Positions 44,767-54,279 of a stretch of 64,000 bases of DNA are shown here, in pieces (within the stretch, counting starts at the first letter, position 1; each line of letters begins with the position of its first letter). The notes beneath the pieces were generated by a model. That model did not search any database, was not told the origin of the DNA, and worked only from the letters and a program-made list of their open reading frames with translations. This stretch comes from Paenibacillus sp. Soil787 (GTDB taxonomy: Bacteria > Bacillota > Bacilli > Paenibacillales > NBRC-103111), in NCBI RefSeq assembly GCF_001429545.1, contig NZ_LMSP01000012.1, forward strand, positions 390,555 through 454,554. The letters run 5' to 3'. The translations under genes were made by a program, and so were the position numbers.

Positions 44767-45245
44767 ATTTATCACAACCTGTTGTTATTTGTCCTGATTT
44801 TTTGCTAATCGTATGTTATTTTATCACAAAGCGGGAACGAACACACGTCCCCGTGGTTAGCAGCTGCGAACGATAGGCAATTACGTGCCGAGTAACCGTC
44901 AACACCAACCCAAACCACCCGAGCATTACCTGCAAAAAGTGCAGAGTAAATCCAATACCTAGCGCCTTTTGAGGCAATTAACTGTAAAAAATGCAGCTAA
45001 GTCGAATACTTAGCCCTTTTTTGAGGCAATCAACTGTAAAAAGTGCAGTTAAATCTAACACTTAGCCTTTTTTGAGGCGATTTAGCTGTAAAAAGTGCAG
45101 TTGATTTAGATAAAATCAGCTTAATTCCCCTGATTCACTCATTTTTGCTGTACAAAATGCAGTTTGTACCCGTGATTGTCCCGGTTTCCTTGAAATTAAC
45201 TGTAGTTAATACAGTTAAACCAAGAACCGTTACGCAGCCTACAAG
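44767..45245. other. rlmN-rsmB intergenic region filled by a repeat array
   Basis: Apart from the 52-bp periodic hairpin array at 44930-45214, no gene is supported. The housekeeping run is otherwise nearly gap-free, so this 479-base gap stands out. Confidence 0.6.
44930..45214. repeat. Six-unit array of 15-base hairpins at 52-bp period
   Basis: CTGCAAAAAGTGCAG and variants (CTGTAAAAAATGCAG, CTGTAAAAAGTGCAG twice, CTGTACAAAATGCAG, CTGTAGTTAATACAG) start at 44930, 44982, 45034, 45086, 45148 and 45200. All but one step are exactly 52 bases. Sequence between the hairpins is also partly repeated (CTTAGCC, TTTTTTGAGGC). Confidence 0.85.
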
Positions 45246-46703
45246 CTATACACGTTTGCGAAGCCGTGCAATGAAGAAACCGTCGGAATGGAACTGCTGC
45301 GGAAGGATTTGCACCATACCGGCTGCTGCAGCCGCAGGGTCAATGCTTGCGAAAACATCCGCCGGAAGCGGTGCTAGCTCAAACTCGCTATGCTCGGCGA
45401 GGAAGCGCTCAACCATGCCCGCGTTCTCCGCGTGCTCAATCGTGCACGTGCTGTAGACCAGCACGCCGCCCGGCTTGAGCAGCCTATGCACTTTGCTCAG
45501 AATAGCATGCTGCAGCTCGCTAATTGCGTCAATCTCTGCTTCCTGCTTCGCCCACTTGAGGTCAGGCTTGCGGCGAATGACCCCAAGGCCCGAACAGGGC
45601 GCATCAAGCAGGATGCGGTCAAATGACTCCGCCGCAAAATGTTCGTCCAGCTTCGCAGCATCCAACACAAGCGTTTGGATCGACGACAGTCCCAGACGCT
45701 CCGCTTGATCTGCGATCAGCTTCTGCTTGTGCTCGTGCAAATCACAAGCCCAGATCTTGCCCACATCGTCCATCTTCTCGGCGATATGGGCGGTCTTGCC
45801 GCCAGGGGCGGCGCAGCAGTCCAGCACCGTCATGCCTGGACGCGGATCCAGTGCTTCGGCGACGAGCATCGAGCTCTCGTCTTGAATCGAGAAGTCCCCC
45901 TGCTGGAAGCCGGGGACTAACGCCATGTTTCCGGCCCCCTGCACAAGGATGCCGGCCGGGGCCAGCTCTGACGCTTCCGCGCTGAGGCCGCTGCCTTGGA
46001 GCTGCTCCAGCAGCTCCAAGCGACTGCGGCGTCTCGCGTTCGCGCGAATGCTTACGTGCGGCGGCTCATTGTTCGCCGCACAGATCTGTTCCGTCAGCTC
46101 GGCACCCAGCTGACGGATCCACCGGCGCACGAGCCATTCCGGATGGGAATGGCTCAGCGCGATGCGCTTTACGTCGCCGAGCGCAGCCGGCAGCGTGAGC
46201 TCCTCTTTGCTGCGGATGACCGCGCGCAGCACGCCGTTGACCATGCCCGAGATGCCTTGATGGCCTCGGCGCTTCGCGATATTGACCGCTTCGCTCACGA
46301 CCGCATGGTCGGGAATGCGGTCCAAATAATGCAGCTGATAGAAGCTCAGCCGCAGCAAGCATCTCACCCAGGGCTCAAGCTTCGCGAGCCCCTTGCTGAC
46401 GAAACGCTCCAAGAAGAAATCGATCGTATTTTTCCGTCCGATGGTCCCATAAACGAGCTCCGTCGCCAGTCCCGCATCCGCCCGCTCTAGAGCATGCTTT
46501 TGCAATACCTGATTCAGCAGTAAATTGCTGTACGATTGATTTTCTTCAACCCGAATCAGCACATCCAGTGCCGCATCACGGGCAGAATGCTTAACAGCGC
46601 TGCTCTTCGCAGCGCCTGAGGATGATTTTGGAGCAGAGGGCTTGCCGGCCCCCTGCGGTTTCATAAGTCCGTTTTGCGGACGAGTTGGTTTTTGCGTTGA
46701 CAA
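45246..46703 (-). CDS. rsmB: 16S rRNA (cytosine967-C5)-methyltransferase RsmB
   Basis: A 485-residue protein: disordered basic start, NusB-like RNA-binding domain (about residues 40-165), and SAM-dependent methyltransferase domain with LDCCAAPGGKTAHIAE, DAPCSGLG and the catalytic STCTIE cysteine. It methylates C967 of 16S rRNA. The start is TTG with GAGGT seven bases upstream. A 93-bp tandem repeat separates it from fmt. Confidence 0.95.
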   Translation of the reverse strand: MSTQKPTRPQNGLMKPQGAGKPSAPKSSSGAAKSSAVKHSARDAALDVLIRVEENQSYSNLLLNQVLQKHALERADAGLATELVYGTIGRKNTIDFFLERFVSKGLAKLEPWVRCLLRLSFYQLHYLDRIPDHAVVSEAVNIAKRRGHQGISGMVNGVLRAVIRSKEELTLPAALGDVKRIALSHSHPEWLVRRWIRQLGAELTEQICAANNEPPHVSIRANARRRSRLELLEQLQGSGLSAEASELAPAGILVQGAGNMALVPGFQQGDFSIQDESSMLVAEALDPRPGMTVLDCCAAPGGKTAHIAEKMDDVGKIWACDLHEHKQKLIADQAERLGLSSIQTLVLDAAKLDEHFAAESFDRILLDAPCSGLGVIRRKPDLKWAKQEAEIDAISELQHAILSKVHRLLKPGGVLVYSTCTIEHAENAGMVERFLAEHSEFELAPLPADVFASIDPAAAAAGMVQILPQQFHSDGFFIARLRKRV

Positions 46704-46723
46704 ATCGAATACCTCATTTTTTA

Positions 46724-46909
46724 GTTGAATAGAAAGTATAGGTTGTATACTTTAGCTTCGCATCAACCTTGACAAACGCATTCGTCCCAAAGGGACGACG
46801 GAGTCGTTTATCCTTGGTTGAATAGAAAGTATAGGTTGTATACTTTAGCTTCGCATCAACCTTGACAAACACATTCGCCCCAAAGGGACGACGGAGTCGT
46901 TTATCCTTG
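46724..46909. repeat. 93-bp hairpin-rich repeat, two tandem copies
   Basis: Copy A 46724-46816 and copy B 46817-46909 differ at two positions. Each holds a palindrome AAGTATAGGTTGTATACTT and a stem GTCCC-AAA-GGGAC, flanked by ACGACGGAGTCGT. A diverged third copy in opposite orientation is at 62085-62181. Confidence 0.9.
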
Positions 46910-46915
46910 GTTGCT

Positions 46916-47893
46916 TTAGTTACTCTGTCCGAATACCGTACCAGCTGGGATTTGCACCCCTCGTACGAACTCTGACACGGGCATCGCCTTTTTGCCTGAA
47001 GGTTGGATCTCGGTCAGCCACAGCGTACCTTCACCCGTCATCACTTCAATGCCCTGCTCATTACTGCCAAGTACAGTTCCAGGAGCAGGTGCCTCACTGC
47101 TGATTCCAGAGAAGCTTCGGCTTCTTGGCTCCGAAGAACTTTTGGGATTCGCGCTAGCCCACACTTTCATAACTTCCCCATTCCAGAGCGTGTAAGCACC
47201 GGGGAACGGGTTTAAGCCGCGTACTTGATTCCAAAGCTCGACAGCAGAACGCGACCAATCGATCAACTCGTCCTCCCTGCGGATATTCGGAGAATAAATG
47301 GCCTCTGCCTCATTTTGTGGGGCAACCTGAATACGTCCTGCCAGTAAATCCGGCAATGTACGCTTAAGTAGATCAGCACCAGCTATACTTAGCTTTTCAA
47401 ATAATGAGCCCGTTGTATCCGTATCTTCGATCGGAAGCTCCACCTTTGAAATCATATCTCCGGTATCAAGACCTACGGCCATATACATAATCGTAACACC
47501 TGTTACAGCTTCGCCACGAATCACAGCATGATGGATCGGCGCTCCGCCTCGATATTTGGGCAGCAGTGAAGCATGGATGTTAATACATCCGTACTGCGGC
47601 AGGTCCAAAACCGCTTTGGGCAAAATCTGTCCGTAAGCAGCTGTTACAATCAAATCCGGTTTTAATTGTCTCAAAAGCTCAACTGAATCCGCTTGACGCA
47701 ATTTCTCCGGCTGAAGTACCGGAATCCCATGCTTTTCTGCTTCAACCTTCACCGGAGGCGGCGTCAGGACGCGCTTCCGCCCTTTCGGCCGATCCGGCTG
47801 TGTGACAACCGTCGTTACGTTATAGCCTTCCTCCAAGAGCAGACGCAAGGAGGGTACTGCGAAATCCGGCGTGCCCATGAAAATAATGTTCAC
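46916..47893 (-). CDS. fmt: Methionyl-tRNA formyltransferase
   Basis: A 325-residue enzyme that formylates initiator Met-tRNA with 10-formyl-THF. Visible: IIFMGTPDFAVPSL at the start, the binding loop GYNVTTVVTQPDRPKGR, and the catalytic HASLLPKYRGGAPIHHAVI. It overlaps def by four bases, the conserved def-fmt pair. Confidence 0.97.
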   Translation of the reverse strand: MNIIFMGTPDFAVPSLRLLLEEGYNVTTVVTQPDRPKGRKRVLTPPPVKVEAEKHGIPVLQPEKLRQADSVELLRQLKPDLIVTAAYGQILPKAVLDLPQYGCINIHASLLPKYRGGAPIHHAVIRGEAVTGVTIMYMAVGLDTGDMISKVELPIEDTDTTGSLFEKLSIAGADLLKRTLPDLLAGRIQVAPQNEAEAIYSPNIRREDELIDWSRSAVELWNQVRGLNPFPGAYTLWNGEVMKVWASANPKSSSEPRSRSFSGISSEAPAPGTVLGSNEQGIEVMTGEGTLWLTEIQPSGKKAMPVSEFVRGVQIPAGTVFGQSN

Positions 47894-48372
47894 TCGGAAT
47901 CTTCCTCTTCTTCAGCTGTATACGTTTTGGTTGCAAGATCCGTAAACAGAACACCGTTCAAGTGATCGATTTCATGAAAAATGCAGCGAGCCAACAAATC
48001 CGTCCCCGTCACTTCAATCGGATTCCCATCACGATCTTGACCTTTGGCCGTAACATGGAGCGGTCGAAGTACATCGCCGCGAAGTCCAGGAATGCTTAAG
48101 CAGCCTTCCGGCCCCAGTTGTTCACCGCTGGAAGTGACAACCTCAGGATTGATCATTTCAATCAAACCACCGTGCTCTTCTCCGCAATCCATGACAATAA
48201 CGCGTTTAAGAATACCGATTTGCGGGGCAGCAAGACCCACGCCCTCAGCTTCATACATTGTGTCTGCCATATCATTTAGCAGTTTATGCAGATTGGAATT
48301 AAATTTCGTAACCGTAATGGCTTTCTCACGCAGCACTGGATCTGGATCTTTAACTATAATACGAATAGCCAT
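47890..48372 (-). CDS. def: Peptide deformylase
   Basis: A 160-residue metalloenzyme that removes the formyl group from nascent proteins, reversing the work of Fmt after initiation. Its three motifs are intact: GVGLAAPQIG, EGCLSIPG (metal Cys) and HEIDHLNG (two metal His and catalytic Glu). The start at 48372 (MAIRIIV) follows GGTG; an ATG three codons earlier has poor spacing. Confidence 0.97.
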   Translation of the reverse strand: MAIRIIVKDPDPVLREKAITVTKFNSNLHKLLNDMADTMYEAEGVGLAAPQIGILKRVIVMDCGEEHGGLIEMINPEVVTSSGEQLGPEGCLSIPGLRGDVLRPLHVTAKGQDRDGNPIEVTGTDLLARCIFHEIDHLNGVLFTDLATKTYTAEEEEDSE

Positions 48373-48413
48373 AATGTGCACCTACCTTTGAAGTCTTCTC
48401 TATTTGGGGTTCC

Positions 48414-50927
48414 TTACATCAAATATTGCGGGTCTACATCCACGCTTATCAGCAGCTTTTCTTTCGCTGAGCGCTCTTCAAACCAAGCTACTGCTTTAGC
48501 CACGATCTCTGCAGCCTGATCTTCCCCCCGATATTTTACCACGCATTGGAATCGATATCTATCTTTGATTCGTGAAATCGGCGATGCAACAGGTCCTAGC
48601 ACGTCCATTTGAAAAGATTGATCCGCGGACAACGTGTTCGTAAACAGATCCACCTGCTGAGCCTGATACGTAAAAGCAATCTCCTTCAATCTTGTTACAA
48701 AAGCCTCCGCAGAGCGCACCAGAAGCGGAACCTGCTCATGCGAGAAAGTGATCAGAATCAACCGCTGATAAGGCGGATAGCCTAAATTTGCGCGTATATC
48801 AAGCTCATGGTTCGCAAAAGCGATATAATCGTGCTGGCTTGCATACTGTACACTATAATGTTCAGGTGTGTATGTCTGGACGAACACTTCGCCTTGCTTT
48901 TCATGGCGACCCGCCCGGCCTGCTACCTGTGTTAACAACTGAAAAGTCCGCTCCGCTGAACGGAAATCCGGCAAATTAAGCACCGTATCCGCTGCGATAA
49001 CCCCCACTAAGGTCACGTCGGGAAAATCCAGCCCTTTGGCTACCATCTGCGTGCCAAGCAGCACATCCGCCTGCTTTTCGCGAAACATCGTCAGCCATTT
49101 TTCATGCGAGCCTTTCTCCGTCGTGGTATCGACATCCATGCGGATGACCCGTATCCCGGGGAAAATCTTACTAAGCTCCTCTTCAACACGCTGTGTTCCT
49201 GTTCCAAAATGACGAATATGCTCCGACTGGCAGCTAGGACACTGCGTGACCTCGCGCTCCGCATAGCCGCAATAATGACAGCGCAGCATACGCGAGCTTT
49301 GATGATAGGTTAGTGAAATATCACAATGCGGACATTGCGAGACGAAACCGCATGTACGGCACATCACGAACGTCGCATACCCACGCCGATTCAGCAGTAA
49401 AACAATCTGTTCTTTCTTTTGTAACCGATCTTCGATCGCTTTATACAAGGAACGGCTGAACATAGAACGATTTCCGTTTTTCAGCTCCTCACGCATATCG
49501 ACAATAGCTACTGGGGGCATGGGTCGGCTGGCTACGCGTTCCCGCATCGTCAACAAACGAAAAGGAGGTTTCTCCCTGTCACGGCGTCGCCTTGTCTTCT
49601 CGATACTTTCCAGAGAGGGAGTTGCGGAACCGAGCACAACGACGGCATTTTGCTGCTTTGCTCTTTGAACCGCCACATCACGAGTGTGATATTTGGGGCT
49701 CTCCTCCTGCTTATAGGAAGATTCGTGCTCTTCATCAATGATAATAAGGCCAATTCTCGTAAAAGGAGCAAAAATCGCCGAACGAGCGCCGATCACAACC
49801 TTCACTTGCTTGCGCATAATTTTACGCCATTCGTCGTACCGTTCGCCATTCGATAACCGACTGTGCAGGACAGCGACCAAATCGCCGAACCGCCCTTTAA
49901 ATCGTTCTACCATCTGTGGTGTCAGCGAAATTTCGGGAACGAGTACAATCGCTTCTTTGTCCATATCCAAGCACTGTTGAATGGATTGTAAGTACACTTC
50001 GGTTTTACCGCTGCCCGTTACCCCATGCAGCAGAAATACCTCATTCCGTTCCTCCGCTACAGCATCCCGAATTTCCGCGAAGACACGACTCTGTTCTTCT
50101 GTTAAGGGAAGCGGCTTCGTCCGCGTGAAAGCACGCCCCGCATAGGGGTCGCGCATCACTTCGACCTCGCGAAGCTCAATCCACCCCCGATCCGCCAAGC
50201 TTTTGACCGTGCTAGCGCCGACCTCCACCGTTTCCATCAGCTCCGTAAGCCGAATCGCGTGTGGATGCTCCATCAAATAACGCAGCACATCCTGCTGTTT
50301 GTTAGCTCTGGCAGGAAGTTCGGCCAAAGCCTCTTCCAGTCCGCTCCCTCCAGTTGGAGGGAAAACGGTTAACGCCTTCTTCGTATTCATGCGGTCTTTG
50401 ACCACTTGTACTTCCGTTAGGATACCTGCGCTCAGCAGTTGTTTAATGAGGGCGCCGTCACTTGCAAAACGCTCCATTAAAGCATCCATCGAAACTGAGC
50501 CTTTGGACTTCACGAAGCTAACAATCTCTTGCAGATCTGACATGTCCAGCAACGACTGCTCGCCAGACTCCTCCCCAACCCCAATCGCCCGCTCATATTT
50601 CGCCTTGAGTGCAGCGGGCAGCATCGCCTGGAGTGCTATAACTTCATGGCACAAGTACATGCGGCTGACCCATCTCCCCAGACTCACAAGTTCCTCCGTA
50701 AGTGGAGGAACCAAGTCCAGGACGTTCTGAATCGGCTTGATGCGATTCGCATCCACCTGCGTTTCCTTATGCAGTTCGACAACAAAGCCTTGCAGCACCC
50801 GAGGGCCGAAAGGCACACCAACGCGACTGCCCACTTCAACCCATTTGCTTAAGGAAGCGGGTACTTCATAGTCGAATGCCCGGTTCGTTTGTTTCGCTGG
50901 GACATCGACAATGACTTTGGCGTACAT
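48414..50927 (-). CDS. priA: Primosomal protein N' (PriA helicase)
   Basis: An 837-residue replication restart helicase. N-terminal fork-binding domain (DYEVPASL, VGSRVGVPFGPR), Walker A GVTGSGKTEV, DEEHE box, and the eight-cysteine zinc insertion (CRTCGFVSQCPHCD, CHYCGYAEREVTQCPSC) within the helicase core. It overlaps coaBC by one base. Confidence 0.97.
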   Translation of the reverse strand: MYAKVIVDVPAKQTNRAFDYEVPASLSKWVEVGSRVGVPFGPRVLQGFVVELHKETQVDANRIKPIQNVLDLVPPLTEELVSLGRWVSRMYLCHEVIALQAMLPAALKAKYERAIGVGEESGEQSLLDMSDLQEIVSFVKSKGSVSMDALMERFASDGALIKQLLSAGILTEVQVVKDRMNTKKALTVFPPTGGSGLEEALAELPARANKQQDVLRYLMEHPHAIRLTELMETVEVGASTVKSLADRGWIELREVEVMRDPYAGRAFTRTKPLPLTEEQSRVFAEIRDAVAEERNEVFLLHGVTGSGKTEVYLQSIQQCLDMDKEAIVLVPEISLTPQMVERFKGRFGDLVAVLHSRLSNGERYDEWRKIMRKQVKVVIGARSAIFAPFTRIGLIIIDEEHESSYKQEESPKYHTRDVAVQRAKQQNAVVVLGSATPSLESIEKTRRRRDREKPPFRLLTMRERVASRPMPPVAIVDMREELKNGNRSMFSRSLYKAIEDRLQKKEQIVLLLNRRGYATFVMCRTCGFVSQCPHCDISLTYHQSSRMLRCHYCGYAEREVTQCPSCQSEHIRHFGTGTQRVEEELSKIFPGIRVIRMDVDTTTEKGSHEKWLTMFREKQADVLLGTQMVAKGLDFPDVTLVGVIAADTVLNLPDFRSAERTFQLLTQVAGRAGRHEKQGEVFVQTYTPEHYSVQYASQHDYIAFANHELDIRANLGYPPYQRLILITFSHEQVPLLVRSAEAFVTRLKEIAFTYQAQQVDLFTNTLSADQSFQMDVLGPVASPISRIKDRYRFQCVVKYRGEDQAAEIVAKAVAWFEERSAKEKLLISVDVDPQYLM

Positions 50928-52147
50928 CAGGATTTCCCCGCTGCGGTATGCATACGATCCGCTGCAAGCTCAAGCAGTCTGCGTGCCACATCTTTCTTAC
51001 TCTGTATAGGCAGGGCCTCTACGAGCCCATTACGATCATAAAACCGCACCACATTCGTATCTCCGCTAAAGCCCGCACCTTCCTGTGACACATCATTACC
51101 AACGATGAGATCACAGTTTTTACGGTTCAGCTTGTCCATCGCATGCTCATCCAAACGCTCCGTCTCCGCTGCAAACCCAATGACGAACTGATGCTTTTTG
51201 AGCGCACCGATTTCCTGTAAAATATCCGGATTTTTAATCAGCTCCAGTGTTAGCGAGTCCGCCTTCTTTTTGATCTTCTGCTCGGAAACAACGGCTGGGC
51301 GGTAATCGGCAACCGCAGCAGCTTTGACAATGAGGTTACTTTCGTCCAAATGAGCTAGCACGGCCTCTCTCATATCCAAAGCAGACTGAACTTTGATGAG
51401 CTGGACACCCTCAGGTGTGCATAACGCAGATGGCCCTGATATCAGTGTCACCTTGGCTCCCATACGCGCCGCTTCTTCAGCGATAGCATAGCCCATTTTG
51501 CCGGAAGAATCATTCGTAATGTACCGCACCGGATCAATGCGTTCAACGGTGCCTCCGGCAGTCACAAGAACACGTTGTCCTTCTAAGCGCCTAGCCTCCC
51601 CCTTAAAATGACGCTCAATAGCAGCAAGAATCTCTTCAGGTTCAGCAAGCCGTCCTTTCCCGACGTATCCGCAAGCCAACTGCCCTTCGCCCGGTTCGAT
51701 AAAACGCACGCCACGACTTAATAAGGTCTGCATATTATGCTGCACAGCCGGATTCACATACATATGCACGTTCATTGCAGGCGCTACCCATATCGGTGCC
51801 ATGGTTGCAAGAAGCGTCGTACTGAGCATATCATCACCAAGACCAAGCGCCAGCTTGCCAATCATATTCGCCGTTGCAGGCGCAACAAGCACGAGGTCAG
51901 CGCTATCCGCCAAGTTGATATGGGATACAACCGAAGGATCTTTCTCATCAAAGGTATCCACGAAAACATGATGACGAGACAGCGTTTGAAACGTTAATGG
52001 CGCTACGAATTCAACAGCTGATTTGGTCATAATAACACGCACAATTGCACCAGCTTGTGTCAATTTACTCGTTAACGCAGCAGCTTTATAAGCGGCAATG
52101 CCTCCGCATACGCCGAGTACAATCGTTTTGCCATGAAGTACACTCAT
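50927..52147 (-). CDS. coaBC: Bifunctional CoaBC (Dfp)
   Basis: A 406-residue enzyme for two steps of CoA synthesis. CoaC decarboxylase is N-terminal: FMN site, HINLADSADLVLVAPATAN with active-site His, PAMN motif, and substrate flap ACGYVGKGRL. CoaB ligase is C-terminal: VTAGGTVERIDPVRYITN. The ATG at 52147 follows AAAGGGG; an in-frame extension is rejected. Confidence 0.96.
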   Translation of the reverse strand: MSVLHGKTIVLGVCGGIAAYKAAALTSKLTQAGAIVRVIMTKSAVEFVAPLTFQTLSRHHVFVDTFDEKDPSVVSHINLADSADLVLVAPATANMIGKLALGLGDDMLSTTLLATMAPIWVAPAMNVHMYVNPAVQHNMQTLLSRGVRFIEPGEGQLACGYVGKGRLAEPEEILAAIERHFKGEARRLEGQRVLVTAGGTVERIDPVRYITNDSSGKMGYAIAEEAARMGAKVTLISGPSALCTPEGVQLIKVQSALDMREAVLAHLDESNLIVKAAAVADYRPAVVSEQKIKKKADSLTLELIKNPDILQEIGALKKHQFVIGFAAETERLDEHAMDKLNRKNCDLIVGNDVSQEGAGFSGDTNVVRFYDRNGLVEALPIQSKKDVARRLLELAADRMHTAAGKS

Positions 52148-52215
52148 AGGTATCCCCTTTCTACGCACAATTTGAGAAAAAAATAACAACCACTAGGGTT
52201 GTTGGGTAAACCAAT

Positions 52216-52443
52216 TTATTTCTTCTGATATTTCTCTGTCTCTGTCGTCTCAAGTTTCTCGTAACCGATATAGTTACCGTAAAGTTCTTCTAACGCAACT
52301 CCAACATGTTTATGGGCCTTTTGGCCTTTCAAATTTGATTTAGCGCCATCACGCAAGGATCTTGCTCTTTTGGAAGCAGCTACAACTAGTGAATACTTGC
52401 TATCCACGATATCAAGCAGTTTATCAATTGAAGGGTATAGCAT
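52216..52443 (-). CDS. rpoZ: RNA polymerase omega subunit
   Basis: A 75-residue omega subunit, MLYPSIDKLLDIVDSKYSLV, with the family core VVAASKRARSL. It helps fold and hold the beta' subunit. It directly follows gmk with no gap, the conserved gmk-rpoZ order. Confidence 0.95.
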   Translation of the reverse strand: MLYPSIDKLLDIVDSKYSLVVAASKRARSLRDGAKSNLKGQKAHKHVGVALEELYGNYIGYEKLETTETEKYQKK

Positions 52444-53082
52444 TCAATTCACCTCATCCATCCATTGTACGATTTTGGGATACATCCGATCTTTTTTGCA
52501 ATGTTCTGCTAAGAGAATCGCTTGTATTTTGGAACAAGCCGTTTCTACATGGTCATTTACAATCGCATAGTCATAGTGCTCCATCAAGCGAATTTCATTC
52601 ATAGCTACCGACATGCGGCTGCGAATGACTTCATCCGTTTCCGTACCACGTGTTACAATGCGATTCTCAAGCTCATCTAGAGAGGGCGGCAGCAAGAAAA
52701 TGAAAACACCTTCGGAAAACTTTTGTTTGACTTGCAGAGCACCCTGCACTTCGATTTCCAAGATGACATCTCGACCGGAGCGCAGCGTTTCCTCAACAAA
52801 ACGTCTCGGAGTACCGTAGAAATTACCTACATATTCGGCCCATTCCAGCACTTCATCCGTTTCGATCATCTGTTGAAATTGCTCACGCGTTTTGAAGAAA
52901 TAGTTCACACCGTCCACTTCCCCTTGTCTAGGAGAACGGGTTGTGGCCGATACCGAGTATACGATATCCGGCGAACACTTGCGCAGCGCGGCGCAAACGG
53001 TTCCCTTGCCGACACCGGAAGGACCCGATAAAACAATCAGAATGCCTCTCTCACGCTCAAGGGTATTCGTATTACTCGTCAT
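52444..53082 (-). CDS. gmk: Guanylate kinase
   Basis: A 212-residue kinase converting GMP to GDP with ATP. P-loop [14 protein letters not shown]-binding [14 protein letters not shown] stretch ([14 protein letters not shown]) and lid [12 protein letters not shown] are present. The ATG at 53082 has AAGGA eight bases upstream and is preferred over one two codons earlier. It overlaps remA by 11 bases. Confidence 0.96.
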   Translation of the reverse strand: MTSNTNTLERERGILIVLSGPSGVGKGTVCAALRKCSPDIVYSVSATTRSPRQGEVDGVNYFFKTREQFQQMIETDEVLEWAEYVGNFYGTPRRFVEETLRSGRDVILEIEVQGALQVKQKFSEGVFIFLLPPSLDELENRIVTRGTETDEVIRSRMSVAMNEIRLMEHYDYAIVNDHVETACSKIQAILLAEHCKKDRMYPKIVQWMDEVN

Positions 53083-53332
53083 GATCATCGTCCTTGTTGG
53101 AAAGTCTATGCGCTACCGTCTCTGGTTGTACTGCCGACAATATCACATGGTCGCTGTCAGTGATAATAACGGCACGGGTTCTTCTACCATATGTAGCGTC
53201 AATCAGCATGTGACGATCACGCGCTTCTTGAATGATCCTCTTGATCGGTGCCGATTCCGGACTTACGATCGAGATAATGCGGTTCGCTGATACGATGTTG
53301 CCGAACCCGATATTAATTAATTTGATAGCCAT
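53072..53332 (-). CDS. remA: Extracellular matrix regulator RemA (DUF370)
   Basis: An 86-residue DNA-binding regulator beginning [20 protein letters not shown]. In B. subtilis RemA forms ring-shaped oligomers and activates biofilm matrix and osmoprotection genes. The ATG at 53332 follows GAGGAGG. The yloC-remA-gmk order is conserved. Confidence 0.95.
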   Translation of the reverse strand: MAIKLINIGFGNIVSANRIISIVSPESAPIKRIIQEARDRHMLIDATYGRRTRAVIITDSDHVILSAVQPETVAHRLSNKDDDHDE

Positions 53333-53365
53333 TACGACTTCCTCCTCGCGAAGCTCCATGCCGCT

Positions 53366-54250
53366 TCACTCGATATTCTGTATTTGTTCGCGCATCTTCT
53401 CAAGCTCTGCTTTCATCGTAATCACTCTAGCCGTAGGCTCCGAGTGATTGGACTTGGATCCGATCGTGTTCACTTCTCGATTCATTTCTTGAATCAAGAA
53501 ATCCAACTTTCGTCCAACAGGCTCTTTCTCTGTCAGCAATTGTTCACATTGCTCAAAATGACTTTTCAGTCGAGTTAATTCCTCATCCACATTCGAACGA
53601 TCTGCGAATATCGCAATTTCTGTCGCTAGGCGCTGCTCATCCACAGGCGTTTGCTCCTGAAGAAGTGACTGAATTCTGTACGTCATCTTAGCCGCGTAGT
53701 CTTGAACCACTTGAGGTGCTAATGCTACCAATTCGACATGGATTCGCTTCAATTCCGCCAAGCGCTCACGAATATCTTGCTCCAGAAACGCTCCTTCCCG
53801 CAGCCGCATGTCGGATAATCTGGCAACGGCCTCCTGCAAGCAGGCGCATAGCTCCTGTTCAATCTCTTCATCAGGTTCCTTACGCGACTCCTTCATCTGA
53901 ATGAGATCCGGAAGTTTCAATAAATCTTCGAGTTCGACCTGCTCGGCAAACCCATAGCGTTCCTTCAACTGCTCTGCAGCCTGTAAATAAGCATCTGCCA
54001 AAGCAAAATTAACCGTAACGCTCTTCGGGGAAGCCGTTTCACGTTCCGCCGTGACGAAGACGTCTACCCGTCCTCTCTTCACCGCTTGCAGCACCGTTTT
54101 CTTCAAAGCGTCTTCAAAAGCCGCCCATTCCTTCGGCAATCGAATCGACACTTCACTATACCTATGATTGACCGATTTCACATCGATAAACACGTTGTAT
54201 CCCGCAAAAGAACGATTCGCTTGTCCGAATCCGGTCATACTGCAAATCAT
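53366..54250 (-). CDS. yloC: YicC family endoribonuclease YloC
   Basis: A 294-residue YicC protein; homologues are reported as endoribonucleases. The start region SMTGFGQANRSF and VDVKSVNHRYSE are family signatures, as is the ending GREVNTIGSKSNH-type stretch (MNREVNTIGSKSNH). Start at MICSMTGFG (54250) is preferred; an ATG five codons upstream is possible. Confidence 0.92.
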   Translation of the reverse strand: MICSMTGFGQANRSFAGYNVFIDVKSVNHRYSEVSIRLPKEWAAFEDALKKTVLQAVKRGRVDVFVTAERETASPKSVTVNFALADAYLQAAEQLKERYGFAEQVELEDLLKLPDLIQMKESRKEPDEEIEQELCACLQEAVARLSDMRLREGAFLEQDIRERLAELKRIHVELVALAPQVVQDYAAKMTYRIQSLLQEQTPVDEQRLATEIAIFADRSNVDEELTRLKSHFEQCEQLLTEKEPVGRKLDFLIQEMNREVNTIGSKSNHSEPTARVITMKAELEKMREQIQNIE

Positions 54251-54279
54251 CCTAATCACATCCATTAACCTATTTTAAT

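Noticed and set aside
44930..45214. CRISPR array
   Set aside because: The repeat units are only 15 bases, spacers are themselves similar to each other, and no cas genes are present.
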